A stretch of 64,000 nucleotides of DNA from Ascochyta rabiei (lineage: Eukaryota > Ascomycota > Dothideomycetes > Pleosporales > Didymellaceae). The stretch covers positions 1,039,501-1,103,500 of the forward strand of contig NC_082408.1 of NCBI RefSeq assembly GCF_004011695.2, read 5' to 3'. Positions 32,921 to 42,299 of the stretch are shown here, piece after piece; position 1 is the stretch's first letter, and each line of letters begins with the position of its first letter. A program made the translations under genes and the position numbers. The notes beneath the pieces are model-generated. The model saw only the letters and a list, made by a program, of their open reading frames with translations. It did no database searches and was not told where the DNA came from.

Positions 32921-34406
32921 GTTTAGGATACTGAAGAAGTAGGTGTAGTGTTTGAGAGTGCGTCGTTGATGATTTAATGCTCTTGTTGATGATGAGATCA
33001 AGTTGGACTTGCTATTCTTTTTATATGATCTTGCAACACTTCCTTACTCAAATCGTTCTTCTTTACTAGAGGCGTATAGAACTGCAGCTTGTGTACCTGA
33101 GTTATACGCCCCTAGTTCTCTCGGCACAGAGTGAGGCTGAAGCATACAGTACAGTCAGCAAATACGTCACTGATCTATACGCCCCCGGTAACCTTGACTT
33201 CCTTAGTTAGATCCCCATCAGCACTTCGCAAATCCGTATACGCAACATTTCAAATTCGACGGAAGTCTAAAGCATACCGTGTCATTATTGTACGTAGAGA
33301 TAGGTATTGTTGTTTAGGAGGGGAGAGAGTCGTTCGGGGGGTCATCAAATCAACAAGTGCTCAAAACTCGAGGACTGACCCAAAAGCAGGACGCAGTCGT
33401 GATAGACTATCGGTGAGCCAAAGCAGCTGCTTCGGCACCATTCAAAGCTGATCGATAAGAACAGCCAAAGCAGAAGACAATTTGCCGTCTAGCGCCATTG
33501 CGCCTGCTCCGTACACGTTGATTTGTCGCTAGGCTTCTTGGCATAATCGTGGCAGTGCTCAGCATCCTATTCTATGGGCGTGAGCAGATATACATTGTAC
33601 AGTAACAAGAAGTAATAGTTCCCGCAAACTCGTAGAAGGGGAGGGAGTTGCTAGCAGAGTTGTCAACAAACAAAACGATATTCACTTTCAGAGGTGCCGC
33701 TTACCCAATATAGCAGGAGCTAGTCCTATATAGGCATCTAACTAACTCAAAGCGGCCTCAAACAAAACAAAACAAGATTGGGATATCAGTATTGTTTGTT
33801 GACTGACTACCAATCCGCTGGTACGTTACTTAAATAGGGCTGAGCGAACGGGAAGTCTTGTTTTCAACGTCCCATGGTCGTATGTAAAGGAAGGAGTGCT
33901 TATAGGACATAATGTCATACTGCGTGGCACGCTCTAGGTGGCGACTCAGCTGCTCTGGTAGTCAATCTGTTAGGATAAAGGAAAGTATGCCCAACAGACT
34001 TTAGTAAGGACCATCCAGCTTGCTAAGGAAATTTCCCGTGAAGGGATGCTAACGAAGGATAAGACTCACGCGCACACTAATCGTAAGAGGCTAGAGCAGT
34101 GTAATAAGCCACCCCGTTTTCCACCTTCCTAACCAAGCACTACGATGCTGCGGCCTGCTCTGGGCCGCTTTACGCGAAATTGCATTTTACGAAAAGGGCT
34201 GACCAGGACAGAAACTCACGAGCGTATATCTTGCCTGATATCCTCAGACCTAGATTCATAGATTTCCCCTTCGACTCTGATCTGCTTACTTGAATTTCGC
34301 CAAAGACTCCAACAAGATCGTTTCGTTGCTCCTGTGCTGTCAATAATCGAGTTAGCGCAGGTTTTGGAGCATTGTCGTAGCTCTTGTATCTGTACCGACC
34401 GCTGCG
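32921..34406. other. 1.5-kb intergenic region with small inverted-repeat element
   Basis: It contains the promoters of the cupin gene (minus) and the LysM-WSC gene (plus). A 142-bp inverted-repeat element lies at 33662-33803. No other gene is supported. Confidence 0.45.
33662..33803. mobile_element. MITE-like element with ~20-bp terminal inverted repeats (candidate)
   Basis: The left arm gtcaacaaacaaaacgatat and the right arm atatcagtattgtttgttgac are inverted copies with about three mismatches. They enclose about 100 bp of non-coding DNA. I cannot see a clear target-site duplication. An alternative is a simple hairpin with no transposition history. Confidence 0.45.
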
Positions 34407-35282
34407 ATGAGGACTCCCGCACTCTTGAGCCTCGCAGTACTAAGCCGCCACGCCCTCACCCAGAGACTGCAATACGATGAGCGCACGACAAAAGACTGCA
34501 TTGGCTGGGCCGACATCTACGACAGCTCTGTCGACACCTGCGAGAGCACCTTGCGAGAGTGGGGCGTAGAACCCAAGCGTTTCCACGCCTGGAACCCTGC
34601 CGTGGGACTGGACTGCACTCCCTGGTTCAACTTGACAAGCTACTGTATCCTAACCAACGAAACAATCGAAGACAGCGTGTACTACACCACCCTTTCGCTC
34701 TCAGATTACAGCCATGGCATGCCGCTGGCAAGCATGACAACCGATAGTGACGGCTGGAGAATACCGGTTACCAAAAGCGACGCAAAATCCCATACAACCA
34801 GTACGATAGCACCAATACCATCTCCCAGTACATGGAAAGACATGGGATGCTATGTCGACAATTGGAACGATGGTGAGAACGGAATCAGAACGTGGATCCT
34901 GGACACTCGTTGGCTCCCGCGAGACCCGGAAGAGACGGTGGACAAGTGCAAAGAAAAATGCCACAAGATGCAGTACAAAATTGCAGGCCTCAAGCTCGGC
35001 GACGAGTGCTGGTGCGGTGACAGTAATAATGGGACGTTGGCGGCGGACCAGAAAGAGTGTAACATGCCTTGTGGTGGTGATGCGAAAGTCATGTGTGGCG
35101 GCACTCTACGCCAGAATGTTTTTGGAGCCGTGGACGATATAGATGAATCTTCAAGTGCGAGTGTCAGTACTGCAGTTACTGCGTCTGCGACCAATGGCGG
35201 GTCTGCGGCGACTGGACCAACTGCGACTGCGACTTCTGGAGCAAGACGTAATCTGGGACTCTTTGGGATGTGGCGGCGGTAA
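34407..35282 (+). CDS. secreted LysM-like and WSC-domain protein, 291 aa
   Basis: This is a predicted extracellular carbohydrate-binding protein. A signal peptide (MRTPALLSLAVLSRHALT) is followed by a LysM-like module at residues ~28-80 with DCIGWADIYDSS, then FHAWNPAVGLDC, then TSYC. A WSC domain spans ~145-245: DMGCYVDNWND, then CKEKCHKMQYKIAGL, then GDECWCGDS, then CNMPCGGDAKVMCGG. The C-terminus is Ser/Thr/Ala-rich, probably O-glycosylated, ending in a basic tail without a GPI signal or membrane span. LysM modules bind chitin oligomers, and WSC modules bind glucan or related glycans. A role in wall protection or as an effector is inference. Single exon. Confidence 0.85.
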   Translation: MRTPALLSLAVLSRHALTQRLQYDERTTKDCIGWADIYDSSVDTCESTLREWGVEPKRFHAWNPAVGLDCTPWFNLTSYCILTNETIEDSVYYTTLSLSDYSHGMPLASMTTDSDGWRIPVTKSDAKSHTTSTIAPIPSPSTWKDMGCYVDNWNDGENGIRTWILDTRWLPRDPEETVDKCKEKCHKMQYKIAGLKLGDECWCGDSNNGTLAADQKECNMPCGGDAKVMCGGTLRQNVFGAVDDIDESSSASVSTAVTASATNGGSAATGPTATATSGARRNLGLFGMWRR

Positions 35283-36161
35283 TATGTTATAGAAGACTAT
35301 GTCGTGTCTGTAAGATACTGTATACTTTCTCCGGGAAGTCGTACAGATTGTGGGAAAGAGTGTCACAATGCCCGTAGACTCAGGGCTTTAGAGTCAGTCT
35401 TCGAAATATTCTTTTAGGCGTACTCCAATCCTCCAAAGATGCAGTGACACTGTATATAACTTATAATGTTGGACTCGAGATCAACTTCTCGAAGTTTCCA
35501 CACCACAGGGAACAAATTAATTGCAGAGACTATTAGCAGCTTCATTCTGCGCAACACCCTATATTTTCCCAGGCTGTCCTCAAAGGAAGAGTATTTGCCT
35601 TTAGCAACCAATGTCTTCTCAGGCCAGGGAACATGATAATTTTAATGGACAAAACTACCTCTTCTCTCCCAAGCCAACTTGTTCCGCATTCGTGTTCTTG
35701 GGATGGAGGCGATATAGAACCTGAGGCGTGGCTTATTTGTTGACTCTGAGATCAGCTTTCAACATGGTCGACCATATGGATTTTTCTATTTGCGACTCGT
35801 AAAGTTTTTGCTTTCCCAAGCTACAAGAAAACAGCAGCTTCCTGGGCCATCATGTAGGCTCATGTGTGCCTGTCGTAATATGTGCGGCACAGGCCTTAGA
35901 CTCACAGATAGAAAGGTCTGTAGGAATAGCTGCCGAGTAAAGTTTGATCTGTCACTAAGCCCATAGAAACAAACATATCCATTTTGATGTATTCCAACGC
36001 GGTAGATTCCATCGCATCAGGGCCAGAATCTGGGGACTGAGGGTGCAGTGCCCCCGTTCTGGACTGCCGAAGCAAATGAAACTATGCTTAAAAACTCTAC
36101 TGAAAATGAACTTAGGTAGCTTTGTGATAGTATCTGCATAGTATTTTCTACCATGGCAGCA
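35283..36161. other. intergenic, nothing recognised
   Basis: An AT-rich region between the LysM-WSC gene and the scytalone-dehydratase-like relic. No open frame longer than about 65 codons is credible. Confidence 0.45.
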
Positions 36162-36673
36162 TCAAAGTACTGTTACACATGCACCACTAGCCCAACCTAT
36201 TATCTCATTGCCCTTAAAGTGGCATACAGAGCAACGCCTGCAGATCCCCCTCATCAAATTATACCGTTGGCTGCAAATCAGCAAGTTTCCAAATGCCCCC
36301 TCAACTCTCTTGAAGAAATGCTTGATTACCCCAAGCCCTGTCGCACTGGCCAGTACCTCCATCCCTCTTTTCCCCTCGTTGTCAGTGCTGAAGCAGATGT
36401 GATGAGCTCTGATCTGGTAGGTTCCCGTGATCTCCCCTTCCCCAGATTTCTCCCGCGTCGACGTTCCAAGAAAGCGCTGCGTCGAAACGAATGGGTTCCC
36501 CAGGCGCTTTTGGATTACTCATCATGTTGACGTGGTCGGAAGCAGGCATCGAAGGCCACTTGTGCGTCTCATTCATCACGGATCTGTAGTCGATGTGAAG
36601 TTCTGGATTCACAATGCTGGCGAGACGCTTCCAGTCCTTGGTGTCATAGATTTGAGCCCATGAGAAAGAGAGA
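36162..36673 (-). pseudogene. scytalone dehydratase-like (SnoaL fold) gene relic with frameshift
   Basis: The minus strand encodes most of a scytalone-dehydratase-like protein. From 36673 it reads SFSWAQIYDTKDWKRLASIV, then NPELHIDYRSVMNETHKW. At about 36496-36506 one base disrupts the frame. The continuation, in the neighbouring frame, is STQRFLGTSTREKSGEGE and ITGTYQIRAHH, followed by GLGVIKHFFKRVEGAFG before decay and a stop at 36162. Family members dehydrate scytalone in DHN-melanin synthesis, or act in unrelated aromatic pathways. The first exon was not found. It is probably non-functional, given the frameshift, missing start and missing C-terminal helix. Confidence 0.6.
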
Positions 36674-37423
36674 CTAGTGCATGCTAGATATTCTGGGCGC
36701 GGTTAATGAGGTGGGACCGCATCATATCGCCTTCAGAGATCAATCGCTTTCAATATAAATCAAGAGCTTTGTGGGGTATACTGTGGAAGTTTTTCTGGCC
36801 AGCGCATGCTATGCTTGCCTGGACGGTTGCACTCATTGTTTTCAAACACCCTGTCGCATTTTTGCTCATGACTACGTCAGCAATCGGCACTTTTGTCCGC
36901 ATGTCTCACGATTTCCGTTTACTACAACATGCTTCTGAAAGATCCAAAAGACGAGTATCACAGTAAAGATGGATGGTCTCCCTTTGTGCTTGCAAGTTGA
37001 CATGTGAGTAGATATTCATACATCACCAGCGCCGCAAAGACTTAGATAAGCTGCGACTTCCGCTTTCACATCAGTAATGGTGGCCTTGCCTTTGGACCGG
37101 CGGTCCGCAAATAACACCTACGATTATTCTTGACGGTTCACCAGAAGGTTCTGTGACGAAGCGATTGAACATGGTACTATTAAAGCCTTTTGGATTGTCG
37201 GTCGATTAGTACGGGTAGTCCTTGTCTAGATGGGATATTGCGTTTTTCCGAAAAATCAGGTATTGCCATTAGCTTGCACAACATCTCATGCGTTTGAGGT
37301 AACAAAATCTCTCTACCCATCTTTCACAAAACTCAAGCTATCCACCCAAAAAGCAGTGGGTCTTCATCTAATGAAGCCTATAAGGCAATCTGCGCAGTAG
37401 GCAGAGTAAACCATTAACAGTGC
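36674..37423. other. intergenic, nothing recognised
   Basis: It includes a plus-strand open frame at 36706-36966 with a hydrophobic centre (ILWKFFWPAHAMLAWTVALI). I cannot assign it, and it has no recognisable family. The first exon of the scytalone-dehydratase-like relic was not found here. Confidence 0.4.
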
Positions 37424-37972
37424 TCAGAAGTCGTGCGTCCTGTTGTACTCTCTGTGAAGCACATCGCTCAATGCGCCACCAAGCACAACATCAATAGGCG
37501 CCCAATACCTGACCCCAACCTTGAACGCCATCCTTACCACCCAACTCAAGCTGCCAAGGTAAGCACCAGCATCTACATGCTGCCTCACCTCATCCTCATT
37601 CCTCTGGCGTTCCCTCTCGTGACACCAGCGCGGAATCAATGTTCTATACTCCACTCCAGCCCCTTGCAAGACCAATGTCAGAGGAACGAAGAACACAACC
37701 GATCTATGCATGGAATTCATAGTTTTTGGATTCCGGAAAACGTTCGCGTGTGCCGTGAAGCCAAAATCGAACATCTGTGATGCGTGTCGAAATGCCCCAA
37801 CGCCTGCGACGAATGGCGCGGCATCGACTAAAGTGGCAGTAAGATCGGTACGTTGGAGAAACCCTGGGAGGGTATCAACGTTCCTCGCAGCGCCTTGACC
37901 TACGCGCGGATGCCAGTCATTATCGCCGGGCTTCTTGAAGTTCCAGAACAAGGGGTATTTCAAGAATGTCAT
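37424..37972 (-). CDS. uncharacterised fungal protein, 182 aa
   Basis: I do not recognise this gene. It is an intact single exon starting MTFLKYPLFWNFKKPGDND. Codon use is balanced and the composition is typical of a real soluble protein. It has hydrophobic stretches near residues 45-60 (ATLVDAAPFVAGVGAF) and 90-105 (SVVFFVPLTLVLQGAGV), so weak membrane association is possible. No signal peptide is apparent. The C-terminus RYWAPIDVVLGGALSDVLH is hydrophobic. It stands alone in a sparse accessory region. Confidence 0.5.
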   Translation of the reverse strand: MTFLKYPLFWNFKKPGDNDWHPRVGQGAARNVDTLPGFLQRTDLTATLVDAAPFVAGVGAFRHASQMFDFGFTAHANVFRNPKTMNSMHRSVVFFVPLTLVLQGAGVEYRTLIPRWCHERERQRNEDEVRQHVDAGAYLGSLSWVVRMAFKVGVRYWAPIDVVLGGALSDVLHREYNRTHDF

Positions 37973-39111
37973 GTTGGTGTCAAAGGGACGAGGTTCGGCT
38001 GGCAGAGCGAAAGGTTATTACGAAGCATGTATGTATAAATTCGTTTTTGAAATTCCCACAGGTCTGCTCGAAGAGTCTGAGTTGGTTGTTTGAGCAGTTC
38101 TATTCGGAGAGTTGAGCATGAATATCGATGATGTAGACAGATCGAATGGGGCAAGATCGGCACTTGAGATTGAGCCTTTCCTTTTTCGGCCATCCTGCTT
38201 GCCACAGCTTGCATGGCATGTAAGTAGAGAAAGACCTTATAGTGCAGTGCGCCCCATCAAAGGCGAAACAAAAGGCTCTATTTCAGATCAAGCAGAACTA
38301 TGCAAGAAGACGAACGAATATTCGCTTCCTGGCAGCAAGCGCGATGGAATAGCAGTATACTGCTACCATTCTCGTTACTTCAGAGAAGTGCCTCATGTCC
38401 AAGCACCACCAGACAGAATTTGAAGAAACCCATGGAGATTTACTTCGGTGAGAGCGCAAGAGAATTGCCTTGAGTGCGTTGGGACCGAGTGCGTTGGGAC
38501 CGAGTTCGACGTTACCGGCCGCACATGCATCTTTCGATAGTCAATCCCAGATTGACAATATGACTTTGCTCTTCCCCAAGCTGTCACTGATGATGATCTG
38601 ATAGCTCAGTGAAGGGTCTAAAGTGATTGCTTGAGCAAGATGACGATCCTTACCACTGTGCCAAATGCTTCATGTTCCTTCTATTCACTGGTGCTATTAG
38701 TGACCAGTCCACACCTCACCTTCAACCTCGATAGATCCTTCGTAATCTCTGAGCATCCCTCCCGCTCACGCTGTGGACGCGCTGCAGAGAAGATCAAGGT
38801 ATAAGTGCAATCTGCTCCATACGGTGATGAACGAGTGAACGATGGACCGTCCAACAGTGTTCGTTCAGACGCCAGGAACACAGTGTATTCGAGGGCTGCG
38901 TTGCTTTGTCTACAATATGATAGGATACTCAGCGAGAGCAAGGTCGTTCGTGCTGCATATGAGTAGGAGTGGAGTAGGCACGAGTTAGTGCTACCGTGGT
39001 GCACTTCACACTCGACTTGGGTAAGGGCAGCGTGCGTAACATCAATACATCGATGTGGTGGGAGATCACAAGACAAATAAGTACTTGCGGTTGCTGTGTG
39101 TTATACATTAT
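37973..39111. other. intergenic, nothing recognised
   Basis: It holds the promoter of the orphan gene at 37972 and the 3' flank of the AP-2 mu gene. A minus-strand frame at 38681-39076 is low-complexity Ser/Cys-rich and unsupported. Confidence 0.45.
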
Positions 39112-40471
39112 CTAGAACCTGCGTACTGTCAGCTTTGGATATAAAACTCATACAAAGTCAAGCTTACCTGATTTCATAATTGCCCGCTCGTGTCATGTAT
39201 CTCACCCACTTCACACTGCTGTAATTGCTTTTCTCGAACACCTTCAAATACCTTACAAGCAACCCAGAACTTGTGAACATCAGTAGCGAAAAGCTCAGGT
39301 TGAGCGGCGGTCTCGACCATGCTTTCTGATTTGTCATGCTTGTCAAGCTCGCCTCTGCGCTCAGCACATACTCGCTCTGCCCTGTGAATCGTGGGATCTT
39401 CCAGACGATGTTGTTATGCTCGGGCTCGTATTTTGCTTTGCCTTGTGATGTGCGCTCCGTAATGCGAGCTGTGTTCAGGGGTGTAGGTATCCGTACGACG
39501 ACGTTTGTAGCGAAGAGCTTCGACCCGTAGTTCGCGCGGATGGCAATGCTGTATTCGACCTTTGTCTTTCCGATTTCGTTGACGATAGCGTGGACTTTGA
39601 AGGGCAGGTTGACATTCTCGGTTGCGCGATATCGCATGAGCTCGAACTCGCCATCCGGTGGGATGAAAGATATTATGCGATCTGCATCGAATTTGCCGAG
39701 TTTCACGCACTGGTGGAATTGACAGTCTTCCAGTGTGACGCTGCCAGCGGCCGCTTTCGTTGCTTTGGTACCAGCTTTGTTGCCCGAGGGCTGTTGGAGG
39801 TTGTCCTCGCCCAGTGTCAGGCGGTCGTTGAGCCCGAACTTGCATTCTGGTGTGCCAGAGAGGTAGGCGCGCATTATGATCTGGCCGTTTACATCGGCTC
39901 GTAGGACTGTGCCGGTCGCGGACATGAGGAGGTTTACGTCTTCGATGACATCGACGAAGGCCTCGTTCTTGCGGTATTTGATATCTGCTCTCCGCCACGA
40001 CAGGGCGCCGGTGGCCTGCATTGTGATCTTGGACGAGTCCTCCATGGCTCTTTCCGACTTGACTCCTTCTGTTGTGATGTACATTTTGAGTGTGTCGGTC
40101 TCGGTGTTCTGCGGGTATCCAAAATCCAGAATCTCGTCCAGCAGCTCGTAGACCAGCACGAAGTTGTTCTTGACAGCCTCCTCGTCGAACTTCCCAAAGT
40201 ATGCCTTTCCTAGGCCTATCATGCGGTACAAGAACTCGAAGACGAGGGCGGCATTGGCGTTGCTCTTGGTCACGGCGACCAGGTAGATATTCTCATGCTT
40301 CACATGACTGAATGTGGTCGAGCCCAGTGTGAGGATGGGCGAGCGCACCTGTGCGTTGGAGATGACTTGTATGCGGAATACGTCGGCGAGGCGTGGGCGG
40401 CAGTCGTTGCGGAAGGCGCGAAATATAAGGTTCTCGCCCTTCTGGTTGAAGATGAGGATTCCGGAGAGCAT
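39112..40471 (-). CDS. APM4: AP-2 adaptor complex subunit mu, 2 exons, 436 aa
   Basis: This is the medium chain of the clathrin AP-2 complex, which selects cargo at the plasma membrane. Exon 1 is 40471-39168. A 49-bp intron (GTAAGC donor, GCTGAC branch, CGCAG acceptor) leads to a 7-nt terminal exon at 39118-39112. This gives the ending GNYEIRF, where Phe-stop is the usual fungal end; retaining the intron would stop one residue earlier. The N-terminal longin domain (MLSGILIFNQKGENLIFRAF) covers residues 1-140. The mu-homology domain starts at ~165 (WRRADIKYRKNEAFVDVIED) and includes IPTPLNTARI and KWVRYMTRAG. The length equals the animal mu2, and the FVDVIEDVNLL strand fits mu2 rather than mu1 or mu3. 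Confidence 0.93.
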
Positions 40472-40866
40472 TCTGGCGGCAGGAAACGAGCGGAGAGCGG
40501 CGACAAACGAAAGACCGGCGGCGCGCTGCTGTCGTTGTGCATCTCAAGCTCCCGACGAGGAACCGCGGACGCGGGATGGCAGGGCAGGGGCCACACGCTG
40601 ATACAGGGGTCCTGTGTGGACCCACACGAACGACCTCACCTTTGCATACATCAAATCCGTTACAGTTGTCACTTCTATATAACAATCCAGGTTTTGCGCA
40701 TGTGAAATCTGGCTTCGTTGGAGATTTGATAGGAAAACACTGTTACGCGTTGCTGAATGCTGATCTTCAAATTGCAGTTCTGTCCGCATTCCCTCCCACA
40801 CGATCAATGAATGATGCATGTTCTCCAACAGCCAGGACTTTCTACTCTGAAAACTGGTCGTACCTT
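40472..40866. other. intergenic, AP-2 mu promoter
   Basis: No additional feature is seen in this 395-bp gap. Confidence 0.45.
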
Positions 40867-42099
40867 TCAACTTTTACCATCCACGATCTTTTCTAGCAAA
40901 GCCTGAAATTCAACCACACTCATCTCGTTTTGAATGGCGCGCATACGATGATTGGTCTTCTCCCGGCGTCGAAACAACATAGTATACTCTGCTTCCAGCG
41001 ATACAGCTTCAGCCTCCACGTCGGTCGTGCCATATTCAAGCAGACCATCCCTATCTGGGCTCTCATAAATGGCCATACGCCTCTTTGTGTCTTGTAGCCG
41101 GGACTCCTCAGCATTAACGTTCTGCCCAACATTGTAGTCGAGTGCTCGGCCATCGACTGCATCTAGCCTGCTGCCTTGTGCTTCACGGATGCCCTGCGCC
41201 CTTCGTCTCAAGTCCTCGTTCGAGGCTGCGATGCCCCGACTTATAGATCGAATCGTCTGAGTAGCGCCTTGGTCCTCCCGCCTACGATCGCCACGTGACT
41301 TCACAACAGGAGGCATTGGACTGGGCTCGACAACCGAACTCTGTCCTGATCCTGGGTCTTCTGCGTCCTTGGGACCATCATACCCCTTGATTGACTCTGA
41401 CTCTTGGTGAGGTAGAAAATTTTGTGGATGTTTCCTGGCTTCTGCAGTGATGCTTCCTGTTTTGCCCTTTGCCCGGCGCGACCCAGCCGTTCGATTGGCC
41501 GCCTCCAGGCTTTCCTTTTGGTGCTTCTCTCTGACATGTCCTTTATTCTCGATTCGTATCGCTTCAGCCTGTTGCTTCGTACGCTCTTCCATGTCTGTAG
41601 CCGCAAGAAGCTCGTTGCAAGCGCCCTGCAAATCCCTGCGCCATGAGCTGCTCAATGCAAACCCTGAATCTTCGTCGAACAGTCCAGTGCGCAAGCCTAC
41701 GGTGAAGTACCACTTTACTACAGCAACGAATCGCGCTCCACCGAGAAACGTGTTGAAGGGATAGGCAAGGTTTCCTATTGTCCCATAATAGGTGGCGTCG
41801 ATTGGATCATAGTGGCTGCCGTTCTCGAGATCGACACTGGTGATCTCCATCCTATACTGCCGTTTGGAGCCCGTAGTGCGGTAGAGATACACATGAAACG
41901 CATCCATGTTGGATTCGCCAATGAAGAGTTTGAAGGGGTGGTATGCGGCGGTAGTCAGAGTAGCGTGTTCGATTAGGTGGCTGTCGGTTTGGCGCACAAG
42001 GTCTACTTCAGAAAGCGGTGGTAATGCGTCAAACTGGGCGTCAGATAGCTCGAAGTCGGCCTTGAGTGTATTCAAGGCGAAAGGTGGTGTGTCGGCCAT
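40867..42099 (-). CDS. uncharacterised fungal protein with coiled-coil C-terminus, 410 aa
   Basis: I do not recognise a domain. It is an intact single exon starting MADTPPFALNTLKADFELSD. Residues 1-160 look globular, with the tract PFKLFIGESNMDAFHVYLYR and an aromatic segment RFVAVVKWYFTVGLRTGLF. Residues 165-320 are charged and disordered (KRK-, RRR- and SE-rich). Residues 325-405 form a probable coiled coil ending in EMSVVEFQALLEKIVDGKS. A nuclear or cytoskeletal role is possible from the basic linker, but this is speculation. It lies 200 bp downstream of the GIY-YIG gene on the same strand. Confidence 0.65.
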   Translation of the reverse strand: MADTPPFALNTLKADFELSDAQFDALPPLSEVDLVRQTDSHLIEHATLTTAAYHPFKLFIGESNMDAFHVYLYRTTGSKRQYRMEITSVDLENGSHYDPIDATYYGTIGNLAYPFNTFLGGARFVAVVKWYFTVGLRTGLFDEDSGFALSSSWRRDLQGACNELLAATDMEERTKQQAEAIRIENKGHVREKHQKESLEAANRTAGSRRAKGKTGSITAEARKHPQNFLPHQESESIKGYDGPKDAEDPGSGQSSVVEPSPMPPVVKSRGDRRREDQGATQTIRSISRGIAASNEDLRRRAQGIREAQGSRLDAVDGRALDYNVGQNVNAEESRLQDTKRRMAIYESPDRDGLLEYGTTDVEAEAVSLEAEYTMLFRRREKTNHRMRAIQNEMSVVEFQALLEKIVDGKS

Positions 42100-42299
42100 A
42101 GTGAAGTTGTGCAGTGGGAGAGTGGGTTGTAAACGGCGCTTTCTAGAGTGTTATTACGGCCACAAACTGTTTGTGTAATGCGCAGACCAGCAGCTCTGTA
42201 GGTGAAAGCCTCCGTAATACGCAAACAATTGATAATTCAGGAAGCACCCATCTGCCATCCACCCACCTTCATGGGCACTACTTATTTCATTATTTGTTA

